Shown: positions 8,046 to 18,072 of the stretch, one piece after another
How positions within the stretch are numbered: the first letter of the stretch is position 1
Layout of the letters: each line of letters opens with the position of its first letter
Assembly: GCA_016713335.1 (NCBI GenBank)
Contig: JADJPH010000054.1
Location: 1 to 42,629, forward strand
Reading direction: 5' to 3'
DNA length: 42,629 bases
Source of the DNA: Candidatus Fredericiella danica
Lineage (GTDB): Bacteria > Chloroflexota > Anaerolineae > Caldilineales > Caldilineaceae
Notes under the pieces: model-generated
Database searches by the model: none
Told to the model about the DNA's origin: nothing
The model's input: the letters and a program-made list of their open reading frames with translations, nothing else
Made by a program: the position numbers and the translations under genes

Positions 8046-10228
8046 ATGTTTGAGGAACGTACACCAAGCAACACATCACGCACAGCCATGCTGCTCTTCC
8101 GAGTCGGCATTGTGCTGGCGTTCATTGTGTTCGTGGCACGCATGTTCCAACTTCAAGTCGTGAGCCAAAGTGAATACAAAACGCTGGCCAACGAAAATCG
8201 GCTGGTTCGTATCGAAACCGCCGCACCCCGGGGTTGTCTATGATCGAAACGGCACCATTCTGGCGCGCAATCGCCCGAGTTTCGAGATCGCCCTCGTGCC
8301 CGAATTCCTGCCGGAAGACGACGACACCACCGAGTGGGACGAAGAAGCCCTCGAAATCGAGAAAGTAATGGGCATCCTACGCGCCGACACAGATCAGGCC
8401 GTCGCGCTGCGCATGGCAGAAATCATGTTTAAAAAGCTCGGCTACGATGACTTCACACGCACGGTCCAGAAAGCGGGTGTGGACCTGCAATTTCGTGGAT
8501 CAGCCGGCGTTTGTTGCGCCCGAACTAGAAGACGACCGCCTCATCAAAGCCGAGCCGCGGAAAGTGTTCTTCCCTGACATCGAGCAGCCGCTGCCATTGC
8601 CGGGTCTGGTCGCCCTTGTGAAGCGCGCAGTCACCATTGAACGCCAGGGTAGCGCTTCCGACCCTGTGCCGATTCTGGATGGCGTCGACCGCATCCGTGC
8701 GTTTGAAGTGTCGGAAGAAAGTTTCCGCATTCCCGCGGTCCGCGTCAACCAGGTGCCGATTCGCGAATATGTATACGGGGACCTTTTAAGCCATGTGCTT
8801 GGCTTTATGGGCCCTATTCCTGCCGTGTTGGCGCCCGACTACAGAGCGGATGGGTATACAGACCCCAATGAGAAAGTGGGACTCAACGGACTGGAGTACT
8901 CCTACCAGAGCGAATTGCGCGGCACACCAGGCGTAAAATACGTGGAACGTGATATCCAGGGCAAAGACATGAACGTCGTCGGTCAGGCCGTGGAACCGGT
9001 CCCCGGTATGAACCTCTATCTGAGCATCGACCTGCGCCTGCAAAAAGTCATGCACGACGCGCTCAAAGCCGCCATGGACGCCAAAGAGGCCCCCTGGGCG
9101 GTTGCAATTGCCATGAATCCGAAGGACGGCGAGATCCTGGGCATGGTCAGTTTGCCATCCTATGATAACAATATTTTCGCCGAGGAGATCGATGAAGATT
9201 ATCTGGAATTGGAGAGGGACGAACGCCGCCCGCTCATCAACTATGCCATCGGCGGTCTCTATCCGCCGGGGTCCACCTTCAAAATGATCACTGCTTCGGC
9301 GGCGCTTGCCGAAGATGTCATTGATCCTGACACGACGGTCACCGACGCCGGTCCCATCTTCCTGCCGAATCGGTATTTTCCTGACGATTTGACGCAAGCG
9401 CAAAAATTCGTCAGTTGGAATCACAAGAATGGCATCGTCCACGGCGCCATCAATGTGGTGCAGGCGCTGGCGCTTTCGAACGACATCTTCTTCTACTACT
9501 TGGGCGGCGGTTTCCCTGACCAATTTGTGGGGCTGGGTCAGAAGCGGCTCACCCAATGGATGGAATTGTTCGGCTACGGCGAGCCAACCGGTATCGACTT
9601 GCCGGGTGAAGTCACGACCCAAGTGCCAACCGACCAATGGAAGCGCCAACTGTTTGCTGAGCCATGGACGACCGGTGACAGCTATAACATGGCGATTGGC
9701 CAGGGGTTTGTACTGGCAACACCGCTGCAAGTCTTAAATGAAGCGGCTATCGTCGCCAATGGCGGCACCGTGTTCGAACCGCGGGTCGTTCACCACATGA
9801 CGGATTCGAATGGCGGGCTGCAAAAGGACTTCGAACCCGCTGAGGTTCGAAAGTTGCCGATTGATGCCGAATCATTTGAGTATGTCCGGCAAGGCATGTA
9901 CACCGCCGTTAATTCAGACTTCGGCACCGCTTATGCCGCGCGCGTGCCCGGCGTGACCGTCGCCGCGAAAACGGGCACCGCTGAATTCTTCGAATACGTT
10001 CCGGAAGAGCAAGACTGCCGTCGTGATGAGGAAGACAATCTCCCAACGCATGCCTGGTTTGTTGCATTTGCACCATACGAGGATCCGGAAATCGCCGTCG
10101 TCGTCTTTGTCTATAATGGCGGCGAAGGTTCAGGCACAGCGGCGCCTGTCGCCCAGCAGATCCTCCAGCAGTACTTCACCGAGATTGCTCCGCCGCCGCC
10201 GGCGCAGGAGACTGCCCAGCAACCGTGA
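8046..10228 (+). CDS. mrdA: Penicillin-binding protein 2 (elongation transpeptidase), two frameshifts
   Basis: A class B PBP that cross-links peptidoglycan during cell elongation, partner of RodA. One N-terminal membrane helix (MLLFRVGIVLAFIVFVARMF) is followed by the pedestal start VVYDRNGTILARN and a long dimerisation region. The transpeptidase domain then shows the catalytic STFK (in YPPGSTFKMIT), SND (ALSNDIFFYY) and KTGT (VAAKTGTAEFF). The sequence passes through three frames: an extra base in the CCCCGGGG run near 8225-8233 and an extra T at 8491-8493. Correcting both gives about 726 residues with continuous family sequence. All catalytic motifs are intact, so sequencing error is likelier than loss of function. 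The C-terminus has a short Pro-rich tail. Confidence 0.92.
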
Positions 10229-10240
10229 AAGGGGACAGGC

Positions 10241-11347
10241 ATGCCGAATGATGATATGAGTGAGCTACCAGTGAATTCGAATCGAACAAACGGCAATTCT
10301 GACCGCGCGTGGCAGAATCGCATGGCAGATCTGTTGGATGACGTGACCGTGAATGGCGCGGCCGCGGCTGCGGCTGACGAAGACATTCCCCCCTTCTTGA
10401 AGGCCGCGCCACCGGCTGCCGCCATTTCTAGTGGCTTGCCGGACTCGCAGCCTTCCCCCGAAAATGATAGCACCAGCTTCACCCCACCGGCCACAGAATC
10501 GACGCCAGGCGCCGATTATTCAGCACTCTTCGTGCCGGTCGAACAGCCACCACCGCCGGCGGAACCGGCGCCGGAACCGCCCTACTTGCAGCCACCACAG
10601 CCGGCCGTCAGCATCAAGGGGCGCACAGATGGTCTTGCCATCGAGATCGGCAAGGGCACCTGGCAGGAAGTCATGGCGCTGTTGGTGGAAAGGTTAGAAC
10701 AGTCGGCCAGTTTCTTCCGTAACGCAAAAGTGGCGCTCGACGTAGGGCCTCGCCCTGTGGTCGAAAATGAACTCCGCCAACTGATCACTTTGCTCGGCCA
10801 GTATGGCATGGTGCTGAGTGTGGTGCGGACGAGTTCAGAAAGGACCTTCCAGGCCGCACTTGGCATGGGCCTGACGACCACATTGGAATCTGCCGACGGC
10901 GCACCCGTTGCGGATGCCACACCGGCAGACGTAAGTTCAGGCACGGCGGGCTACTTCATCTACCGTGGCTATTTGCGCTCTGGTCATCGGCTCCAACGCA
11001 AAGAGCACATCTTGGTCATTGGCGACGTCAATCCGGGCGCCGAAGTGGTCAGCAGCGGCGATGTACTCGTGTGGGGGCGTCTGCGCGGCATCGCCCACGC
11101 CGGTTTTGACGGCAACCGCCGCTCCATCATTGCGGCGCTAGACTTGGAGGCCACACAACTCCGCATAGCCGATATTGTGACCATTGGCCCTGATCCAAAA
11201 TTAGGCCAGCCCGGCAAATGGTTTTGGAAACGGAATGCCCACAAACGCCCTGAAGTTGCGCGCATCTTGAATGAGTCAATTATCGTTGATGAGTGGGATG
11301 TAGCACGCCCAGGTGGCTTAGCCAGTTTGCGGCGCGGCGGGGCTTGA
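10241..11347 (+). CDS. minC: Septum site-determining protein MinC with long disordered N-terminus
   Basis: An inhibitor of FtsZ assembly that acts with MinD to keep division away from the poles. The first roughly 125 residues are low-complexity and rich in Ala, Pro, Glu and Asp. The MinC N-terminal domain then begins near VSIKGRTDGLAIEIG and continues through FRNAKVALDVGPR and VRTSSERTFQAALGMGL. After a short linker the C-terminal beta-helix domain is clear: LRSGHRLQRKEHILVIGDV, NPGAEVVSSGDVLVWGRLRG, AHAGFDGN and ALDLEATQLRIADIV. The product is 368 residues; E. coli MinC is about 230, so the extension is large. It follows mrdA by 12 bp and precedes minD, from which it is separated by an apparent internal promoter. 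Confidence 0.92.
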   Translation: MPNDDMSELPVNSNRTNGNSDRAWQNRMADLLDDVTVNGAAAAAADEDIPPFLKAAPPAAAISSGLPDSQPSPENDSTSFTPPATESTPGADYSALFVPVEQPPPPAEPAPEPPYLQPPQPAVSIKGRTDGLAIEIGKGTWQEVMALLVERLEQSASFFRNAKVALDVGPRPVVENELRQLITLLGQYGMVLSVVRTSSERTFQAALGMGLTTTLESADGAPVADATPADVSSGTAGYFIYRGYLRSGHRLQRKEHILVIGDVNPGAEVVSSGDVLVWGRLRGIAHAGFDGNRRSIIAALDLEATQLRIADIVTIGPDPKLGQPGKWFWKRNAHKRPEVARILNESIIVDEWDVARPGGLASLRRGGA

Positions 11348-11385
11348 AGCTGACGCACGCACTGTACACATTGAACATTACTCGA

Positions 11386-11414
11386 TTGACAAAATGTTAA
11401 GGATTGGGTACAAC
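11386..11414 (+). promoter_or_regulatory. Predicted promoter upstream of minD
   Basis: A perfect TTGACA at 11386-11391, a 17-bp spacer and TACAAC at 11409-11414 (four of six). It sits in the 122-bp gap between minC and minD and would give a leader of about 50 bases before the ATG at 11470. It suggests minD and rodA can be transcribed separately from the mre genes. Confidence 0.55.
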
Positions 11415-11469
11415 AACGCAGCATCACATCCCTGCTGCCCAACCCGGACATCGCACCCGACTTGATACA

Positions 11470-12264
11470 ATGAGCGGCACCGTAATCACTGTCACCTCCG
11501 GCAAGGGGGGCGTTGGCAAAACTACGACCACGGCAAACTTGTCGGTTGCCCTGGCCCAGCTCGGAAAACGTGTCGTTGCGATCGACGCGGATATTGGGTT
11601 GCGCAATCTTGATCTGGTGATGGGGCTTGAAAACCGCATCATGTTCGATTCGATCGATGTGGCGGAGGGGCGCTGCACGCTAAACCAGGCGTTGGTGCGC
11701 GATCAACGCATTGGGTCGCTTTACCTGTTACCGGCATCCCAGGCGCGTGACAAAGCCGACATCACGCCGGCGCAGATGGCGCTGATCTGTGACAGGCTGC
11801 GCGAATCGGTCGACTTCATCATGATCGATTCGCCGGCAGGCATCGATCACGGCTTTCAGACCGCGATCGCACCCGCAGACCGCGTGTTGATTGTCACCAC
11901 CTCGGACGTAAGTGCGCTCCGAGATGCAGACACAGTGATCGGTCGTCTGGAACGCGAACTCAAGCGCCCGCCGGGTCTTGTGATTAATCGGTACAATGGC
12001 CGGCTCGTCAACAATGGTGATATGCGCGGGATCGATGACGTACTCGACATTCTGGCCATTGACCTGATGGGCGTCGTGCCCGAAGATGAACTGTTAATGC
12101 TGACCACTGATCGCGGCACGCCGGCGGTCTTCGACAGCCGGATGAACGTAAGGCGTGCCTACATCAATATCGCCAAACGCATCATGGGCAACAACGTGCC
12201 CCTGAATGACTATCAGAAGCCGGGTCCATTTGCGTGGTTGCGACGGATTTTTGGGAGAGGCTAG
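11470..12264 (+). CDS. minD: Septum site-determining ATPase MinD
   Basis: A ParA/MinD-family ATPase that dimerises with ATP on the membrane and recruits MinC. The deviant Walker A GKGGVGKTT is at residues 11-19, with the signature Lys at 12. Next come DADIGLRNLDLVMGLENR, the Walker B region DFIMIDSPAGID, and VTTSDVSALRDADTVIG, all diagnostic of MinD. The C-terminus FAWLRRIFGRG is an amphipathic membrane-targeting helix. The length of 264 residues is normal. The ATG at 11470 is preferred over an in-frame TTG 22 codons upstream because MSGTVITVTSGKGG is the usual N-terminus. No minE lies here; rodA follows directly. Confidence 0.95.
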   Translation: MSGTVITVTSGKGGVGKTTTTANLSVALAQLGKRVVAIDADIGLRNLDLVMGLENRIMFDSIDVAEGRCTLNQALVRDQRIGSLYLLPASQARDKADITPAQMALICDRLRESVDFIMIDSPAGIDHGFQTAIAPADRVLIVTTSDVSALRDADTVIGRLERELKRPPGLVINRYNGRLVNNGDMRGIDDVLDILAIDLMGVVPEDELLMLTTDRGTPAVFDSRMNVRRAYINIAKRIMGNNVPLNDYQKPGPFAWLRRIFGRG

Positions 12265-12330
12265 ACCTTGACGCCGTCTGTTGTTGGGTAATCCACCGGT
12301 CCTACGGACAACGTCAGGTGCTTGGTGCAC

Positions 12331-13511
12331 ATGTTTCAAAAACTGAACTGGAAATCTTTCGACTGGTCCCTGCTTGGCGTCGTCCTTCTGCTCTGCGCCC
12401 TCGGCGTCGCCATGATCTACAGCGCCATCGGCAACACCGCCGGTTTTGAAGACTACTGGCTACGCCAGATAGGCTTCACTGTGCTGGGTCTCATTGCGAT
12501 CTTCATCGTTGCTGCCATCGATTATCGCCAGCTATCCATCCTGGCAGTGCCGGCCTTCCTCTTGTTTGTGTTGTCATTGGTGGCCGTATTTGCCTTTGGC
12601 ACGACGCAAGGTGGTTCTAAAAGCTGGCTGACTGTACCCGGCACGACTTTTCAACCGACGGAGACCGGCAAGTTTTTGGTCATCATCTTCTTGGCCTGGT
12701 ATCTCAGTTGGTTCCAAGATCGGATGCATCGCTTTCCCTACCTTCTCGCGATCTTGATCCTGGTCGGCGCACCCTTGGTGATGGTCTATATCCAGCCCGA
12801 TTTTGGCATGACGATTACCTACGCCTTCCTTGCCGGTGCGCTGATTCTCGTCGCCGGCATCCGCTACCGCCATATCGCCATCCTGGGCGCCATTGTGCTG
12901 GTTGCGCTCCCTTTGCTGGCAGCGTCGCTGCAGGGCTATATGTTGGCGCGTATCTGCATCTTTCTGCCAACCGATGACCAGACCGGCCAAATCCAGCGCC
13001 CAATCCTGGAGTTCATGCGTTCGAACTTCGACACGCTGCCAAGCGAGTGTGTGGCGCCTGAGGCCAATGCCGCCGCATCGTATAACGTGGAGCAAGCCCT
13101 GATCGCCGTTGGGAATGGCGGCCTGACGGGCATGGGATGGACGCAGGGCACCCAGAATCAACTCCACTTCTTGCGCGTTCGCCATACAGACTTCATCTTC
13201 AGCGTGATTGCAGAGGAACTCGGTCTGATCAGCGCCGCGCTCACCTTACTGATGTTGCTGGTCGTCGTCTGGCGCGTGCTGCGCATCGCCGTCGCGCGCC
13301 CGATCAGTTTGGAAGACTCCTGGCCACCGGTGTGGCAGCCCTGCTCTTTTTTCAGGTTGCGATCAATGTGGGCTTCAACTTGAAGGTGATGCCTGTAACC
13401 GGGCTGACGTTGCCTTTTGTCAGCTCCGGTGGTAGCTCCCTGGTATCCATGATGTTTGCGATCGGGCTGGCCGAGAGTGTTGCCATGCGCCATCGCAAAC
13501 TCGAATTCTGA
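12331..13511 (+). CDS. rodA: SEDS glycosyltransferase RodA (FtsW/RodA family), frameshifted
   Basis: A polytopic peptidoglycan polymerase that works with PBP2 during elongation. About ten hydrophobic segments are visible. Family landmarks: QPDFGMTITY, which bears the acidic residue needed for glycosyl transfer; VGNGGLTGMGWTQGTQNQLHF; HTDFIFSVIAEELG; and, in the second frame, INVGFNLKVMPVTGLTLPFVSSGGSS. One missing base near 13295-13302 separates the last two membrane helices. Restoring it gives about 393 residues. RodA rather than FtsW is chosen because of the mre/mrdA locus. The large loop between QPDFG and VGNGG contains two Cys residues. The ATG at 12331 is used; an in-frame TTG lies three codons earlier. 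Confidence 0.88.
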
Positions 13512-13537
13512 TCAACCAACCTAACTTGAGGACAAGG

Positions 13538-15006
13538 ATGTCCAACCCAAAACCCCGCGTGGTCCGCTACCTCCTGGCAGCTTGTATCTCCAGTCTGTTT
13601 TGCATTGTGACCACGTTTACAGCGCTTCATGCCGCAGAGATCAGTTCGACAACCCAGGCGGCGCCTATCGCAAACGCCGGCGCCCGCACGGATGGCGCCC
13701 ATGCAACCCACCTCATGGCCACGGAAGCCGATACGCAGACGGTCACCGAAATCATCTATGTCACGGAGACCGTCCAGGTGATCGTCCCAGTGACGGAAAT
13801 TATCCATGTAACGGAAACCCATGCAATTGATGTCGTCGTGCCGGTGACTCAGACCGTCGTTGTCACCGAGACAGTCGAAGATCACATCCCCGTCAACGAA
13901 ACGGTGTATGTAACCGAAACCGTCCAACAGATCGTGCCGGTAACGCAACTTGTCGTCGTCACCGAGACAGTCCAGCAAGTAGTTCCGTTGACGCAAACGG
14001 TCATCGTCACGGAGACGGTTCAACAGATTGTAGCAGTCAACCAAAACCGTCTTCGTCACCGAAACCATCCACGAGATTATCCCGGTCACACAGACCGTCT
14101 TTGTCACCGAAACCATCCAACAGATCATCCCAGTCAACCAAACCGTCTTCGTCACCGAAAACCATCCACGAGTCCCGGGCAAACAGAGGTGGGAACCGTC
14201 CAACAGATCATCCCAGTCAACCAGACCGTCTTTGTCACCGAAACCGTCCAACAGATCATCCCAGTCAACCAGACCGTCTTTGTCACCGAAACCATCCAAC
14301 AGATCATCCCGGTCACACAGACCGTCTTTGTCACCGCAACCATCCAACAGATCATCCCGGTCAACCAGACCATCTTTGTCACCGAAACTATCCCGCAAGT
14401 GATTCCCGTCACCAAGACCGTAATCGTCACCGAGACACAGATTGTGACCCGGCTGGTGGACCAGATCGTGCCGATCAAAGAGGTAACCCGGGTGACACAG
14501 ACAATCCGTGTGGGGCCACCTGCCCCGATCTTCGTTGCACCGGTCACAAACACGCTGCCACTCTCGGGCACAGAGGGACGGGCGCCACGCTTGCCAGTTG
14601 TCTCGAATTGGGCAGCACTATCGCCCACTTATTGGGAACAGACTCCCCTGCCGGTAAGCGGTGTCGCTATGTATTACAACCCATTCGTGATGGACGGCGT
14701 CTTGCGTTACCGGCAGAACGTTGGCAACATTGACTCCTGCCCAGAATGCGTTGGCTATATCGCGTTGCTACGCGCCGGTGACATCAATCGCCGCGTCTGG
14801 ATCCACTGGCTGATGGCTCGTACGAAGGACCCTTTCAGGTGACAGACGTAGCGGCGCGCCATGACATCCCAGAGCTGCTGAGGCGCGGATGGGTCGTCGA
14901 TGTCGATTGGGGTACGGCACATCGATGGGGTATGCGCGGCGGCGTTCCGGTCACAATCCTTGCCGAACCGCCCGCGCTCACGAATGATGCAATTGCAGTA
15001 AACTAG
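13538..15006 (+). CDS. Secreted protein with 16-residue VTET repeats and C-terminal domain, frameshifted
   Basis: The start is ATG 13538 with GAGG six bases upstream. The N-terminus has basic residues and then a hydrophobic core (VVRYLLAACISSLFCIVTTF) and small residues, a typical signal peptide. Residues from about 65 to 305 form some fourteen copies of a 16-residue unit, best form TVFVTETIQQIIPVNQ. A linker leads to a C-terminal domain of about 110 residues (GVAMYYNPF, CPECVGYIALLRAGD, GPFQVTDVAARHDIPELL, VVDVDWGTAHRWGM). That domain has the feel of double-psi beta-barrel (RlpA/barwin-like) cell-wall proteins, but this is a guess. Frame errors: an extra A at 14043-14046, a scrambled unit near 14157-14205, and a missing C near 14805. 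Correcting the last extends the protein to the TAG at 15004-15006. Function unknown; it follows rodA by 26 bp. Confidence 0.75.
13738..14455 (+). repeat. 48-bp tandem repeat array inside the VTET protein gene
   Basis: Roughly fourteen tandem units of 48 bp, each coding 16 residues. Units in 13738-14040 have diverged. Those in about 14041-14400 are nearly identical, differing mainly at Val/Ile and Asn/Thr positions (ACCGTC versus ACCATC, GTCAAC versus GTCACA). One unit near 14160-14205 is scrambled and breaks the frame, as expected where reads or assembly slipped in a repeat. There are no unique spacers, so this is not a CRISPR array. Confidence 0.9.
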
Positions 15007-15021
15007 ACTAACTTCCTGCGC

Positions 15022-16491
15022 TCATCGCATCGCAATCTGGTTCAGCCCGCCTTCCAACAGCGCCGTCCACAAGTTCGGGAAGATCCCAAGGCCAATCGTG
15101 AACACGACGGCGATCGCAAGACCAAAGGCGGCGGCGTAGCTGCGCTTCGAGGCAATTGCAGTTTCCTCAGTCGGTTCGGCAAAGTACATATCCACGACGA
15201 TGCGCAAGTAGTAGTAGGCTCCGATCGCACTGTTGAGCATACCGATCGCGGCCAGCCACGACCAACCACCTTGCACAGCCGCACCAAAAATAAAGAACTT
15301 GGCAAAGAAGCCTGCCAGCGGGGGCACCCCCGCCAGGCTGAAGAGAAACACGGAGAACGTAAACGCCAGCAACGGCCGGCGCTTACCCAGGCCACGGACA
15401 GCCGATATATCCACATCCATCTGCCCTGGTTGCTCAAGCAGGGTCACTATCCCAAATGCACCGATGTTCATAAACGCATAGGTCAGCAGATAGAAGAGCG
15501 CCGCATCGGCCCCCGCTGGGGTGCCCGTGGTCAGACCAATCAAAATGTAACCGGCATGTGCAATGCTCGAATAGGCCAACAGCCGCTTGAGGCTGGTTTG
15601 CCGCAGTGCAGCAAGGTTGCCAAGGGTCATCGTCAGGACGGCAAGAATCGCAAGCGCCCACCCCCACACCGGTTGTTGCGCCGGTAGCGCCACCAAGAAG
15701 ATCCGGTAGAAGGCGGCAAACGCAGCCGCCTTGGTCGCCACGCTCATGAAAGCAGTGATCGTCGTGGGCGCGCCCTGGTAGACGTCCGGCGTCCACATAT
15801 GGAATGGGACCAGGCTCACCTTGAAGCCAAACCCAACAAGCAACAATGCGATGCCCGGATAGAGCAGGTTCAAATCCGCCTGGCCGCTCATGACTTGCAT
15901 GCCGATCTGACTAAACTGGGTGGCCCCTGTCGCACCATAGATCAGCGCCGCGCCATAGACAAAGAAACCGCTCGCAAAGGCGCCAAGCAGGAAATACTTC
16001 ATGGCGGCTTCGCTGCTCAACGCATTTCCACGATTCACGCCGCTGAGAATGTAGAGACCCAACGAGAACGTCTCAAGCGCCAGGAAGACCACGATCAAGT
16101 CGATGGCGGACCCCATCACCATCATCGCCGAGGCGACCAGCAACAAAAGCGCATAAATCTCGCCCGTCTGCGGATTGACGGTGGGGATATACTTGACGCT
16201 GAGCAGGATACTCAACCCAGTCGCTACCAAAATCACCAGGTCGATCCCCTCGGCAAATAAATCTGCAATGGCCATATCCTGAAACGTCGACACCGGCTGG
16301 CCCAAAAGCCACACACTGGCGCCCGCCGCCGCCAACACGCCCAGGAGCGCCACCCAGGGTAGCACCGGGCGCGTGACCGACCGGCCGCCCCGGTTGAAAA
16401 CGTCCAGGAACATGACGACGACGGCTGCCACCACCATGCTCAGTTCTGGCAGCAATGCATTGACATCTAGATTCAAAGCCGCATTATTCAT
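15022..16491 (-). CDS. nuoN: NADH-quinone oxidoreductase subunit N (copy 1)
   Basis: An antiporter-like proton-pumping subunit of the complex I membrane arm, 489 residues with about 14 hydrophobic segments. Family residues are present: ALETFSLGLYILSG (conserved Glu of helix 5), EAAMKYFLLGAFASGF, KVSLVPFHMWTPDVYQGAPT (Lys of the broken helix 7), LAYSSIAHAGYILIGL and LAGVPPLAGFFAKFFIF. It is the last gene of the complete nuo operon and ends 15 bp from the convergent end of the VTET repeat gene; no terminator hairpin is evident in that gap. Intact. Confidence 0.95.
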   Translation of the reverse strand: MNNAALNLDVNALLPELSMVVAAVVVMFLDVFNRGGRSVTRPVLPWVALLGVLAAAGASVWLLGQPVSTFQDMAIADLFAEGIDLVILVATGLSILLSVKYIPTVNPQTGEIYALLLLVASAMMVMGSAIDLIVVFLALETFSLGLYILSGVNRGNALSSEAAMKYFLLGAFASGFFVYGAALIYGATGATQFSQIGMQVMSGQADLNLLYPGIALLLVGFGFKVSLVPFHMWTPDVYQGAPTTITAFMSVATKAAAFAAFYRIFLVALPAQQPVWGWALAILAVLTMTLGNLAALRQTSLKRLLAYSSIAHAGYILIGLTTGTPAGADAALFYLLTYAFMNIGAFGIVTLLEQPGQMDVDISAVRGLGKRRPLLAFTFSVFLFSLAGVPPLAGFFAKFFIFGAAVQGGWSWLAAIGMLNSAIGAYYYLRIVVDMYFAEPTEETAIASKRSYAAAFGLAIAVVFTIGLGIFPNLWTALLEGGLNQIAMR

Positions 16492-16506
16492 CGTGACTCC
16501 GCAACC

Positions 16507-18048
<1,542 letters not shown>

Positions 18049-18072
18049 AAGCGCCTACAATTCAAAGTGCCT

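Noticed and set aside
7240..8500. Programmed ribosomal frameshifting in mreC and mrdA.
   Set aside because: No slippery heptamer plus downstream structure stands out, and similar shifts occur in many unrelated genes of the window, so sequencing error explains them better.
12265..12330. Search for a minE gene or a terminator between minD and rodA.
   Set aside because: The gap is only 66 bp, with no open frame of MinE size and no hairpin.
13738..14455. Tandem repeats considered as a CRISPR array.
   Set aside because: Units are directly adjacent at 48 bp with no unique spacers and they encode a regular 16-residue protein repeat.
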